A stretch of DNA of 64,000 nucleotides from Kiloniella majae (GTDB lineage: Bacteria > Pseudomonadota > Alphaproteobacteria > Kiloniellales > Kiloniellaceae), in NCBI RefSeq assembly GCF_002118315.1, contig NZ_MTSZ01000004.1, positions 290,335 through 354,334 of the forward strand, given 5' to 3'. Below the pieces are notes generated by a model, which searched no databases, was not told the DNA's origin, and saw nothing but the letters and a program-made list of their open reading frames with translations. Numbering within the stretch: position 1 is the stretch's first letter; every line of letters starts with the position of its first letter. A program made the translations under genes and the position numbers. Of the stretch, positions 38,187 through 46,170 are shown piece after piece.

Positions 38187-39419
38187 TTAAAGCCCAAGTT
38201 CTTGCTTTAGCTTTTGAATTTTCTCTCGCGCCTCTTCTGCGTCCGGTTGTTTTTCTGCGGCCATTTCAGCATTCTTGATGGCTTCAAGCGCGTCTGATGA
38301 TCTGTCGAGTGTATGATAGGATCGTGCCAGTTGTATCCAGCCTTGCAGATCATCGGGCGTTTCGGACAAGCGATCAGCTAATCTTTCGACCATACCATTG
38401 ATCATCTCGGTTCTTTCTTCTGCACTTAATTCTGCAGCGGCGGCCATGTCTTCAGAAGAGGGGCCCGGTTGAACTTCTGCCTGTTGTTCTGCAGTTTCTG
38501 TTGGCTCCTGAGCGGGATAGGAGGCGAGGAGTTTCTCCGGATTCATCTTTTCCTGATTGGCAAGCCCGACAATTTGTGCGTCCAGAACTTGTAACCAGGG
38601 ATCTGCTGCTGAGGTATAGGTCCGCAACGTTAGCCAGAGCTTGAGTGCATCTTCATTTGCACCAGCTTGGGTTAAAGCCAGGCCACTATAGAACAGCCCG
38701 CGAGGATCACGCGGATTGAGTTCAAGTGTCTTTCTAAAGAGTTCAAGTGCATCCGTTGAAACTTGACCCTCTGCCTGTGCAACCATCATTTCGGCAACGG
38801 CGCTGAAAATCATCGGATTGGGGGGATTGTTTTCCATTGCTTGTCGAAAAGCCTTTTCCGCAAGAGGGAATTGTCCGATCTCTGCGTAGGTACTGCCCAG
38901 TAGCATCCAACCTTCCAGGTTTTGCGGTTCGTTTTCCAACCGGGTTTGTAACTTTTGTGCAAGCGCCATCATTTCGGTATTGCGTTGATTGTCTTGCTGT
39001 TGAGCAATTGCCATGCGTTCTGCGGTAATATCACGTTCGGCAAGGGGCATGCCCGGAATACCGGGTTGCCCGAGATACATGTAGAGTGCTAGTCCGGCGA
39101 TTGGAAATGCAACAATCAAGCTTCCCAATAAACCTTTCATCGCATTTGGCGATAAGGGTTGCCCTTTGGTTGAGGCTGATTGTTCTTGGCCTGCATTCAG
39201 GATGCGTCGTTGAATTTCGATGCGGGCGATTTCCGCCTGAGCTTCGGCAATGTTTCCCGCTTTGAGATCCTTGTCGATTTCTTTCAGCTGGTCTTTGTAG
39301 ACTGCAAGATCAGATTCAGCTGTATCAGCAGGTGCTGTCTCTGCCTTTTTTGCCAATGGCTTGATGAGAACGAGAAGAGAAAGTGCTGTCAGTGTTCCAA
39401 TGAGTGCCCAAAAGATCAT
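38187..39419 (-). CDS. ccmI: Cytochrome c maturation protein CcmI
   Basis: 410 residues. CcmI chaperones apocytochrome c to the heme lyase. An N-terminal membrane helix, a cytoplasmic coiled segment (LAVYKDQLKEIDKDLKAGNIA EAQAEIARIEIQRRIL, here interrupted by a space) and a second helix at about 95-115 form the CcmI-1 part. The rest is periplasmic with TPR repeats (e.g. NLEGWMLLGSTYAEIGQFPL, NPRDPRGLFYSGLALTQAG, DLQGWIQLARSYHTLDRS). It overlaps ccmH by 4 bases and ends the ccmD-ccmI operon. Confidence 0.92.
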   Translation of the reverse strand: MIFWALIGTLTALSLLVLIKPLAKKAETAPADTAESDLAVYKDQLKEIDKDLKAGNIAEAQAEIARIEIQRRILNAGQEQSASTKGQPLSPNAMKGLLGSLIVAFPIAGLALYMYLGQPGIPGMPLAERDITAERMAIAQQQDNQRNTEMMALAQKLQTRLENEPQNLEGWMLLGSTYAEIGQFPLAEKAFRQAMENNPPNPMIFSAVAEMMVAQAEGQVSTDALELFRKTLELNPRDPRGLFYSGLALTQAGANEDALKLWLTLRTYTSAADPWLQVLDAQIVGLANQEKMNPEKLLASYPAQEPTETAEQQAEVQPGPSSEDMAAAAELSAEERTEMINGMVERLADRLSETPDDLQGWIQLARSYHTLDRSSDALEAIKNAEMAAEKQPDAEEAREKIQKLKQELGL

Positions 39420-39919
39420 GAGGTTTCTCCTGAATCTGAGCTTTTTGTCTTCTTGTCTTCATCCAAAAGCTGATTGAATCGCGCTTCTTCTTCTAGGCTA
39501 AGTGGCTTGACAACTTTCAGGTTTTTGTTTCCCCGGTAAAAAAAGATCAGACCGACACCGCCAACGCTGAAAACGAGGAGGGGGCCGAACCAGAGCAAGA
39601 AGGTGGCTGTGTTAAAGGGCGGGCGAAATAAAACGAAATCACCATATCGGGCAGAGAGATAGCTTTTTACGTCGTCATCACTATCACCGGCAACAAGCCT
39701 TTCTCTTACAACAATCCGTAATTCTTTTGCCAGATCGGCATTTGAGGAATCGATCGGCTCATTTTGACAAACCAAACATCTGACCTCTTTTGAGATCTCG
39801 CGCGCACGTGCTTCCAGAGCTGGATCATCAAGGATTTCGTCAGGCTCGAAAGCCTTCACAGAATTACTGTTGGCGGTGAATATCAAAAGAACGGCTGCAA
39901 AAAGGAATAAGCCACGCAT
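39416..39919 (-). CDS. ccmH: Cytochrome c maturation thiol-disulfide protein CcmH
   Basis: 167 residues with a signal peptide (about 1-23), the reduced-thiol motif RCLVCQNEPIDSSNADLAKELR (Cys pair of LRCxxC type, shown here in its family form) and a C-terminal membrane helix (about 105-127). CcmH keeps apocytochrome Cys residues reduced for heme attachment. The tail is acidic. It lies 35 bases after ccmG. Confidence 0.94.
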   Translation of the reverse strand: MRGLFLFAAVLLIFTANSNSVKAFEPDEILDDPALEARAREISKEVRCLVCQNEPIDSSNADLAKELRIVVRERLVAGDSDDDVKSYLSARYGDFVLFRPPFNTATFLLWFGPLLVFSVGGVGLIFFYRGNKNLKVVKPLSLEEEARFNQLLDEDKKTKSSDSGETS

Positions 39920-39954
39920 TGGTAAATAATTTCCCTGATAAAGTCTGTACCAGA

Positions 39955-40512
39955 CTATTTTTGTGCCTGAAGGTTGTCGATAATCGGTAAAATCTTGTTG
40001 TCCAGATCACCCGGGTTCAAAGGGCCAACATGTTTATAGCGTATGGTGCCTGTGGCATCGACAATAAAGGTTTCCGGGACACCATATACGCCCCAGTCGA
40101 TCCCTGTTCTGCTTTTAGGATCTCGGCCGACCCGGTGATAGGGGTTCCCGTTGCGATTTAACCAATTGAGAGCATCTTCGGGTTTGTCGCGATAATTAAT
40201 ACCATAGAGGTTAATATCATCGCGTTTGCCAAGTTTGACCATGTCCGGGTGTTCAGCAAGACAGGGAACACACCATGAGGCAAAAATGTTCACAACAGAA
40301 ACTTTGCCATTGGAGGTCAAATCAGCTCTGGAGAAGCCGGGTACACCGAGATTTTCCAAGGCCGTCAGATTAAACTCTGGTGCCGGCTTGTCGATCAATA
40401 CCGAAGGCAAGATCTTGGGGTCTCTTCCCGGTTTGGTCAGGGCCCAGAAGAAATAGCCGAACAGAACCAGCGTGATCAGGAGCGGAAGCGTGAAGAGTAT
40501 TTTCTTATTCAT
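39955..40512 (-). CDS. ccmG: Thiol:disulfide interchange protein CcmG/DsbE
   Basis: 185 residues. An N-terminal anchor (about 5-25) precedes a thioredoxin-like domain with the active site ASWCVPCLAEHP (about 79-90). DWGVYGVPETFIVDATG carries the cis-Pro loop typical of DsbE/CcmG. It reduces CcmH or apocytochrome c. It overlaps the end of ccmF by 4 bases. Confidence 0.95.
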   Translation of the reverse strand: MNKKILFTLPLLITLVLFGYFFWALTKPGRDPKILPSVLIDKPAPEFNLTALENLGVPGFSRADLTSNGKVSVVNIFASWCVPCLAEHPDMVKLGKRDDINLYGINYRDKPEDALNWLNRNGNPYHRVGRDPKSRTGIDWGVYGVPETFIVDATGTIRYKHVGPLNPGDLDNKILPIIDNLQAQK

Positions 40513-42509
40513 GCTGCGGCATTCTGTTGAGATTTTTGTTTACGCTTGCCCTGTTTTCTCTTTCCGGCTGGTGCCCCAACCCTGAGGCGTCGATCAGCAA
40601 GAGAAAGGAACCCGGCTAGAACCATCAAGGTACATCCGAACCATATCCAGGTGATCATCGGTTCGCGGTAAATACGCACAGTCCAGCCACCGTCTTCAAC
40701 CTGATCCCCGATAACAGCGTAGTAATCACCTACAAAGGTGGAATAGATCGCAGCTTCTGTTGTCGGCATTTTTTGAACGTTATAGAGGCGTTTTTCCGGT
40801 TTTAAAATGGCCATGAATTCACCGTTTTGACTTACGGTGAAAGTACCTTCTACAGCCTGATAGTTTGGGCCAACCAACTCACGGACACCATCTAAACGGT
40901 AATCTGTCCCGGCAACCGAGATGGTCTCGCCAGGCTTTAGGACAGCAACGTCTTCGACCTTCCACGCTGTTGTTGAAATCATACCCGCGACCGCAATCGC
41001 AAGCCCCCCATGAGCAAGTGTCATGCCCCAGGCAGAGCCGGGTAGTTTCACCATGCGTTGCCAGCTTGTGGACAGAGGTGCCCGGAAAAGCTTTATCTTG
41101 TCTGCCCATTCGCTAAGGGTGCCCAACAGCATCCAAGCGGCCATGCCAAGTCCCAGAATAGCCAGAAGAGGTCCGCCTTCTGTGACATACCAAGCGAGTA
41201 AAATGGCTAAAATTGTCGCAAGTCCTGCATATTTTAAACGCCCTAGAACACCGACCAGATCGGCTCGCTTCCAGGGGAGCAATGGACCAGCACAAACACA
41301 GAGGAGAAGCGGCACCATAACAGGCACAAAGGTATTGTTATAAAAAGGCGGTCCTATTGAAACGCGGCCGCCACCCAAGGCTTCCATAAAAAGAGGATAG
41401 AGTGTGCCAAGAAAAACAGTGGCACAGGCGGTGCTGAGTAATAGGTTATTTAACAATAATCCGCCTTCGCGACTGATCGGTGAGAAAATACCACCGGCTT
41501 TGAGCGAGGGAGCGCGGAAGGCAAAAAGAGTCAATGACCCGCCAATGGCAATGGCCAGAAGGAAGAGAATAAAAACACCGCGTTCCGGGTTTACGGCAAA
41601 GGAGTGAACAGAGGTCAGCAATCCTGAACGCACAATGAAGGTGCCAATAAGAGAGAGAGAGAAGGTCAGGATTGCAAGAAGAATGGTCCAGACTTTGAGG
41701 GAGTTCCTTTTTTCCACAACGATGGCGGAGTGCAGCAAGGCAGTACCCATAAGCCATGGCATGAAGGCAACATTCTCAACGGGATCCCAAAACCACCAAC
41801 CACCCCAGCCAAGCTCATAATAAGCCCACCAACTACCCAGTGCGAGACCTCCGGTCAGGAAGGTCCACGCAGTTAATGTCCAAGGGCGAACCCATCGTGC
41901 CCATGCGGCATCAACCTTGCCTTCGATAAGCGCGGCGATCGCAAAGGAAAAGGCTACGGAAAAGCCGACATATCCGACGTAGAGCATCGGTGGATGAAAT
42001 GCCAACCCGGGATCTTGTAAAAGAGGATTCAAATCGCGGCCGTTTTCTGGCGGCATGAGAAGACGGGTGAAGGGGTTGGATGTAAAAATCAGGAAAGTCA
42101 GAAAACCTACGCCAATCATGGCTTGGACAGCGAGAACCCGGGCTTTGAGCGTCACAGGCAAGTTACGTCCGAAAGCAGCTACTGCAGCGCCGAAAATCGC
42201 AAGAATAAGAATCCATAATAACATGGACCCTTCGTGGTTGCCCCAAACACCACTGATTTTATAAAGCAATGGTTTTGTTGAGTGAGAGTTCTCGGCAACA
42301 TTGACGAGCGTAAAGTCAGAAACAATGTAAGCCTGAGTTAGGCACCCAAAAGCAAGAATAACAAAAAGCAATTGAACCAATGATGCCTGACCACCAAAAG
42401 CCATTAAGCGGCTATCGAGTCGTTCCGCGCCGATTAACGGCAGGATTGATTGAGCAATAGCGGCAAGCAGAGCCATGATAATGGCAAACTGTCCAAGTTC
42501 AGCAATCAT
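40509..42509 (-). CDS. ccmF: Heme lyase subunit CcmF
   Basis: 666 residues, about 15 helices. The tryptophan-rich WWD domain GWGGWWFWDPVENVAFMPWL (about 230-250) and conserved His residues nearby (GVWGNHEGSMLLW; PPMLYVGYVG) identify CcmF, which attaches heme to apocytochrome c with CcmH and CcmI. The periplasmic loop near the C-terminus carries the usual YRLDGVRELVGPNYQAVEG. It overlaps ccmE by 4 bases. Confidence 0.96.
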   Translation of the reverse strand: MIAELGQFAIIMALLAAIAQSILPLIGAERLDSRLMAFGGQASLVQLLFVILAFGCLTQAYIVSDFTLVNVAENSHSTKPLLYKISGVWGNHEGSMLLWILILAIFGAAVAAFGRNLPVTLKARVLAVQAMIGVGFLTFLIFTSNPFTRLLMPPENGRDLNPLLQDPGLAFHPPMLYVGYVGFSVAFSFAIAALIEGKVDAAWARWVRPWTLTAWTFLTGGLALGSWWAYYELGWGGWWFWDPVENVAFMPWLMGTALLHSAIVVEKRNSLKVWTILLAILTFSLSLIGTFIVRSGLLTSVHSFAVNPERGVFILFLLAIAIGGSLTLFAFRAPSLKAGGIFSPISREGGLLLNNLLLSTACATVFLGTLYPLFMEALGGGRVSIGPPFYNNTFVPVMVPLLLCVCAGPLLPWKRADLVGVLGRLKYAGLATILAILLAWYVTEGGPLLAILGLGMAAWMLLGTLSEWADKIKLFRAPLSTSWQRMVKLPGSAWGMTLAHGGLAIAVAGMISTTAWKVEDVAVLKPGETISVAGTDYRLDGVRELVGPNYQAVEGTFTVSQNGEFMAILKPEKRLYNVQKMPTTEAAIYSTFVGDYYAVIGDQVEDGGWTVRIYREPMITWIWFGCTLMVLAGFLSLADRRLRVGAPAGKRKQGKRKQKSQQNAAA

Positions 42510-42961
42510 TCTGTTATTTGCTCCTCATCTCCGCGCCATTCTCCGGATGCCTTCAAAGCTTCAATAACTTCGGCAGGCATGTAATTCTCGTCGTGCTTTG
42601 CCAGAACTTCGTGGGCAATAAATTCACCCTTTTCATTCAGGCTACCTTCGGTAATGACGCCCTGTCCTTCGCGAAAGAGGTCAGGAAGTATGCCTTCATA
42701 GTTTACAGCGACAGTTTCTGCGCCATCTGTAATGGAAAACTTAACCTTGAGACCGCCGTCCAGCTTTTCAAAGGTTCCATCTTCGACAAGGCCACCTAAT
42801 CTGAGTGCCCGACCAACAGTTACCTGTTTGGTTTTGAGGTCCGAGGGGCTGTAAAAATAGGTGATATTATCATCCAGAGCAGTTAATACGAGCGCTGTCG
42901 CAGAGGCCAGCAAAGCAATGGCGACCACGAGTACATACATTCTACGGCTTTTCCGCGTCAT
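42506..42961 (-). CDS. ccmE: Periplasmic heme chaperone CcmE
   Basis: 151 residues, one N-terminal anchor (about 8-28) and an OB-fold domain. The heme-binding His is in LAKHDENYMPAEV, matching the His130/Tyr134 site of E. coli. It shuttles heme from CcmC to CcmF. It overlaps ccmD by 4 bases, indicating coupled translation. Confidence 0.95.
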   Translation of the reverse strand: MTRKSRRMYVLVVAIALLASATALVLTALDDNITYFYSPSDLKTKQVTVGRALRLGGLVEDGTFEKLDGGLKVKFSITDGAETVAVNYEGILPDLFREGQGVITEGSLNEKGEFIAHEVLAKHDENYMPAEVIEALKASGEWRGDEEQITE

Positions 42962-43164
42962 GGGCGGGCTGTCTCTTCCTTGTGACCAGACTGTTTGGTT
43001 GAATTCTGAATAGTTTGGAATTCAGCCAGTTCAGCTTTGTTTTTTCGCAGGCGTTGCAAGGTCGTAACAAGTAAGCCCAACATCACGGCAGCCGTTAAAA
43101 GATAGGCTGTCCAGATGTAAGCGCCATAGTTCCCCATCGAGAGAAAATTCGTTATTTGTTCCAT
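42958..43164 (-). CDS. ccmD: Heme exporter protein CcmD
   Basis: 68-residue single-helix membrane protein. The position between ccmC and ccmE, the N-terminal FLSMGNYGAYIWTAYLLTAAV motif and a basic C-terminal half identify CcmD, which helps release holo-CcmE from CcmABC. A 197-base gap separates it from ccmC, so it may start a separate transcript. Confidence 0.9.
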   Translation of the reverse strand: MEQITNFLSMGNYGAYIWTAYLLTAAVMLGLLVTTLQRLRKNKAELAEFQTIQNSTKQSGHKEETARP

Positions 43165-43295
43165 ACTGTCCTGCGTAACCTGAGTTGTGCCGGAATTAAT
43201 TATACCACTTTCCGGCTTCTTCTCTTATTTTGTAGATAGACATAATTCTAACGTTTAAACACTAGCGCATTATGTCACACTAAAACCCTAAGACT

Positions 43296-43309
43296 TTGAT
43301 TCACATCAT
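43296..43309. promoter_or_regulatory. Candidate FNR/FixK-type box upstream of ccmD
   Basis: TTGATTCACATCAT matches TTGAT-N4-ATCAA at nine of ten specified bases. It is 132 bases upstream of the ccmD start and adjoins a second small palindrome, GATCAA/TTGATC. It may activate ccmD-ccmI under low oxygen. Confidence 0.4.
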
Positions 43310-43361
43310 GATCAATATTTGTTGATCTCTCACTGATTTATCAAAGCTTTTCATTGCAATC

Positions 43362-44096
43362 TTAATGTGCCTTATCGACAACCGCGCGGCGATACTTGCG
43401 CAACTTGGCTTCTATAAGCTCGCTTTTGATTCGTATTAATAAAACAACGATATAGAAAAGTTTGAAGGCCACCCCCATAATCATGAGCGGCCAGAGCATT
43501 GAGGGATCAATCGACGGACCGTCAGCGCGCATGACTGAAGCTGGCTGATGAAGCGTATTCCACCAGTCCACGGAAAACTTGATAATCGGTATATTCACAA
43601 AGCCGACAATGGCAAGAACGGCGGCAGCTTTATTTCCGCGTTCCTGTTCTTCGAAGGCGTGCATCAGGGCCATGTGGCCGAGGTAAAGGAAGAAGAGGAT
43701 CAGCACAGATGTCAGGCGTGCATCCCAAACCCACCAAGCTCCCCACATTGGTTTGCCCCATAGAGATCCCGTTGCAAGGGCCAAAAAGGTAAAGCCGGCC
43801 CCGATAGGTGCAGAGGCTTTGGCGGCAAGATCGGCAAGGGGGTGACGCCAGATCAAAGAGCAAACAGACGCAATAGCGATTGATGTGTACACGAACATAG
43901 CCATCCATGCTGATGGCACATGAATGTACATAATCCGTACGCTTTCGCCCTGTTGGTAATCAGGGGGGGATGTGAAAAAAGACATGTAGAGGCCGACGGC
44001 CAGTGAAATTACTGTCAGGCCGGAAACCCATGGAAGCACCTGATTGGTCAGCTTCAAAAATCTGTTTGGATTGGCAAATCGGTGAAAGACCGACAT
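43362..44096 (-). CDS. ccmC: Heme exporter protein CcmC
   Basis: 244 residues with six helices. The WWD domain GAWWVWDARLTSVLILFF (about 125-142) and flanking His residues hold heme for loading onto CcmE. The start at ATG 44096 (MSVFHRFANPNRF) has AAGGGATAAGGA just upstream; an upstream frame would add 16 residues without a ribosome site. It is separated from ccmB by 190 bases and from ccmD by 197 bases, unusual for ccm clusters, which tend to be tighter. Confidence 0.94.
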   Translation of the reverse strand: MSVFHRFANPNRFLKLTNQVLPWVSGLTVISLAVGLYMSFFTSPPDYQQGESVRIMYIHVPSAWMAMFVYTSIAIASVCSLIWRHPLADLAAKASAPIGAGFTFLALATGSLWGKPMWGAWWVWDARLTSVLILFFLYLGHMALMHAFEEQERGNKAAAVLAIVGFVNIPIIKFSVDWWNTLHQPASVMRADGPSIDPSMLWPLMIMGVAFKLFYIVVLLIRIKSELIEAKLRKYRRAVVDKAH

Positions 44097-44186
44097 TGTC
44101 CTTATCCCTTCAATTATATTCTTGTGCATCAGGCACAGGTTCATTTAACGGTGAGCAGACACTAGGGCAAAGATATATACCTTGCC

Positions 44187-44214
44187 TTGATATCAATCAA
44201 TTTTGGGATATCAA
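44187..44214. repeat. Inverted repeat TTGATATC / GATATCAA upstream of ccmC
   Basis: TTGATATC 44187-44194 and GATATCAA 44207-44214 form a perfect 8-bp inverted repeat with a 12-base spacer. A third GATATC lies at about 44225. Placed about 90 bases upstream of ccmC in the ccmB-ccmC gap, it looks like an operator of a dimeric regulator. Confidence 0.45.
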
Positions 44215-44285
44215 CCGATTCAGCGATATCCTTCAATTTGGCCGTACTCAACTCCTCATATTTTGAACGTTCTATTCGACGTGTT

Positions 44286-44972
44286 CTATTCTACCGACTG
44301 CCGCAAGGCGGCGGCTCCGGCTAGTGGCGTTATTAATAACGAAACAAGTAAGATCGCGCCAAGCAACAAAAGGTGAGGTCGCGCATTAGCGATAACCGCG
44401 CCAGCTTCCAGACTGTTCATAGCCGCATCAATAGCTCCGACACCAAAAATCAGTGTTGGTATATAAAGTGGGAGAACAAGCAGGGGAATCAAGACACCCC
44501 CGCGCCTTGCACCAAGGGTCAGTGTTGCTGCGATAGCCCCAATTAAGCTGAGGCTTGGTGTGCCCAATATCATGGCGATAAGAAGAATCGTCATGGCATC
44601 AGAATCCATATTAAACAGTAATGCGATCAAAGGAGCAGCCAGAATAAGCGGGAGCCCGGTTGTTAGCCAGTGGGCGAGGACCTTGGCGAGGACGGCAACT
44701 TCCAAGGATGTCGATGATAAAATAAGCTGTTCCAGACTTCCGTCTTCGTAATCTGCAAGAAATAACCGTTCAAGAGAGAGCAGGACGGCCAGCAGAGCTG
44801 TGACCCAAATAATACCCGGGGCAATACGTGCAAGCAAGTTCGGCTCGGGACCGAGACCAAAGGGAAACAGCATGGCGGTAAGTATAAAAAACAATACGGC
44901 CATGGTTAAATCTGATTTTTGACGGAGTGCCAGGCGCAAGTCTCTGGAAACAATATTGAGGAAAGCCTTCAT
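44286..44972 (-). CDS. ccmB: Heme exporter permease CcmB
   Basis: 228 residues, six helices, the CcmB family of ABC permeases. Motifs include the N-terminal SRDLRLALRQKSDL, FADYEDGSLEQLI-like segment (LFLADYEDGSLEQLILS) and LGTPSLSLIGAIAATLTLGARRGG. Works with CcmA and CcmC to release holo-CcmE. Its start overlaps the end of ccmA by 4 bases. Confidence 0.95.
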   Translation of the reverse strand: MKAFLNIVSRDLRLALRQKSDLTMAVLFFILTAMLFPFGLGPEPNLLARIAPGIIWVTALLAVLLSLERLFLADYEDGSLEQLILSSTSLEVAVLAKVLAHWLTTGLPLILAAPLIALLFNMDSDAMTILLIAMILGTPSLSLIGAIAATLTLGARRGGVLIPLLVLPLYIPTLIFGVGAIDAAMNSLEAGAVIANARPHLLLLGAILLVSLLITPLAGAAALRQSVE

Positions 44973-45643
44973 ATCCAGGATTCCTCGTCATTTTCAATCG
45001 CCAGAAGCTCTTTGTTATAAAGCGGACTGTAATCTTGAAGGTTTAGCCTGTTTGGATTTTCAACGTGTATGGGACTGTGCGTTGCAAAAATAACTGACCC
45101 GCCTTTTGATCTGTGAGTTTTGATAACCTCTTCCAGCAGAGCTACTGAGGCAACATCCAGTCCGACCGAGGGTTCATCCAGTAACCAAACAGATCGCTCT
45201 GACGCCAGCAAGCGTGACAGGGTCAACCGTCTGCTCTGTCCGGATGAGAGAAGATTCGCCGGGGTATGTTTGAGTGGGAGCATTCTGAAATGATCCAATG
45301 CATCGTCCAAACTCGGATCGTCTTTCGTTTTCCCTGACCAATAGGCCAGATTTTCCAAAACTGTCAAAACAGGTTTAATTGCGTTTCGGTGCCCGATGTA
45401 ATGAATATGGCTCTGGAAAATTTCAGGCTCTTTCGTTGCGTCTTGTCCTTGCCAAAGAAGCTTTCCAAGTTTTGGTCGAACAAGGCCGGATAGCATACGT
45501 ATCAGGCTTGATTTTCCGCTACCGTTTGGTCCTTCGAGAATAAGGGCCTGTCCTTGAGCAAGATTGAAGCTCAATCCGAGAAAGACAGTGCGCCCGCCTC
45601 TTATACAGGTAAGGTCTTCCCCTTGAAAAAGGCTGTTGCCCAA
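44969..45643 (-). CDS. ccmA: Heme exporter ATPase CcmA
   Basis: 224 residues. Walker A is GPNGSGKSSLIRML (about 35-48), the signature LSSGQSRRLTLSRLL, Walker B SVWLLDEPSVGLD, and the switch His ATHSPI. The order ccmA-ccmB then ccmC is standard. It lies 90 bases downstream of a candidate structured RNA with a terminator on the same strand, which may regulate it. Confidence 0.95.
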   Translation of the reverse strand: MGNSLFQGEDLTCIRGGRTVFLGLSFNLAQGQALILEGPNGSGKSSLIRMLSGLVRPKLGKLLWQGQDATKEPEIFQSHIHYIGHRNAIKPVLTVLENLAYWSGKTKDDPSLDDALDHFRMLPLKHTPANLLSSGQSRRLTLSRLLASERSVWLLDEPSVGLDVASVALLEEVIKTHRSKGGSVIFATHSPIHVENPNRLNLQDYSPLYNKELLAIENDEESWI

Positions 45644-45733
45644 TATCTAAACCCTTATTTTTTATTGGAACTAAGATGCGAAAGGCCATCATGCCTGATC
45701 GACTCTCTTGCGTATAACTAAAAAGCGTATAGC

Positions 45734-45900
45734 AAAAAAAATCCCCTCTCGCCAATAAGGTGTTTCCTTATGACGCAAGGGGATCGGGAGTCTTAAAAGA
45801 GGATGCGGCTGCCAGTCGGGTATCCGGCAGCCGCTAGAGTCCAGCTTTGGGGTAATGTGGAGATCTTCAGGATCTCTAGCAGAGAGGGGAAGCTCTCTAC
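45734..45900 (-). ncRNA. Candidate structured RNA or terminator-type leader upstream of ccmA
   Basis: On the minus strand this region contains at least four hairpins followed by a U-run: a GAGAG/CTCTC stem, GAGATC/GATCTC, a 9-bp GCGGCTGCC/GGCAGCCGC stem (45834-45805), and a terminator (outer ATCCCCT/AGGGGAT 45784-45741, inner ATAAGG/CCTTAT) ending in eight U. Mutually exclusive pairings exist: GCTAGAG/CTCTAGC (45880-45833) competes with the second and third stems. TCCCCTCTC at 45890-45882 is fully complementary to GAGAGGGGA at 45750-45742 in the 3' arm of the terminator. This could be a riboregulator of ccmA or a free small RNA of about 155-165 nt. No known family was recognised. Confidence 0.5.
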
Positions 45901-46108
45901 GGTTTTGAATGTAGGACCCAATTTTGAAGGGACTTAGCCCTAAATGTGGCAAAAGGATGATTTATCGCATGCCAAGGATTCTTCATATTTTTGTAAAGAT
46001 GAAGAATGGACTTTATAAAATAGTGTGAAAACAAATAGATAAACTGTTGTATGTCGCATAAAAATAAAAAATGATCGCTATTGGGTTATTTTTTTTCTTG
46101 ATAAATCA

Positions 46109-46132
46109 CAATATAAAGATATTGTTATATTG
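46109..46132 (+). promoter_or_regulatory. Candidate ArsR-family operator
   Basis: Two overlapping perfect palindromes share the left arm: CAATATAAAGATATTG (46109-46124) and CAATATAA...TTATATTG (46109-46132). AT-rich interrupted palindromes of this type are typical of ArsR-family sites. It is 38 bases upstream of the ArsR-fusion start, suggesting autoregulation of the metF operon. Confidence 0.5.
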
Positions 46133-46170
46133 ATTTTGGCGCACAGCTCGCGCCTAGAGGAGATGTTACC

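Larger units (their letters stand above)
45644..46170. other. 527-base divergent intergenic region between ccmA and the ArsR-methyltransferase gene
   Basis: Apart from the RNA candidate (left half), it contains a 9-bp inverted repeat ATTCTTCAT/ATGAAGAAT at 45978-46007 and an AT-rich operator-like palindrome at 46109-46132. Open frames crossing it show no recognisable protein. Confidence 0.55.

Noticed and set aside
45689..45952. 87-codon minus-strand frame upstream of ccmA
   Set aside because: No recognisable protein pattern; it runs through strong RNA stems and a terminator, so the region is better explained as structured RNA.
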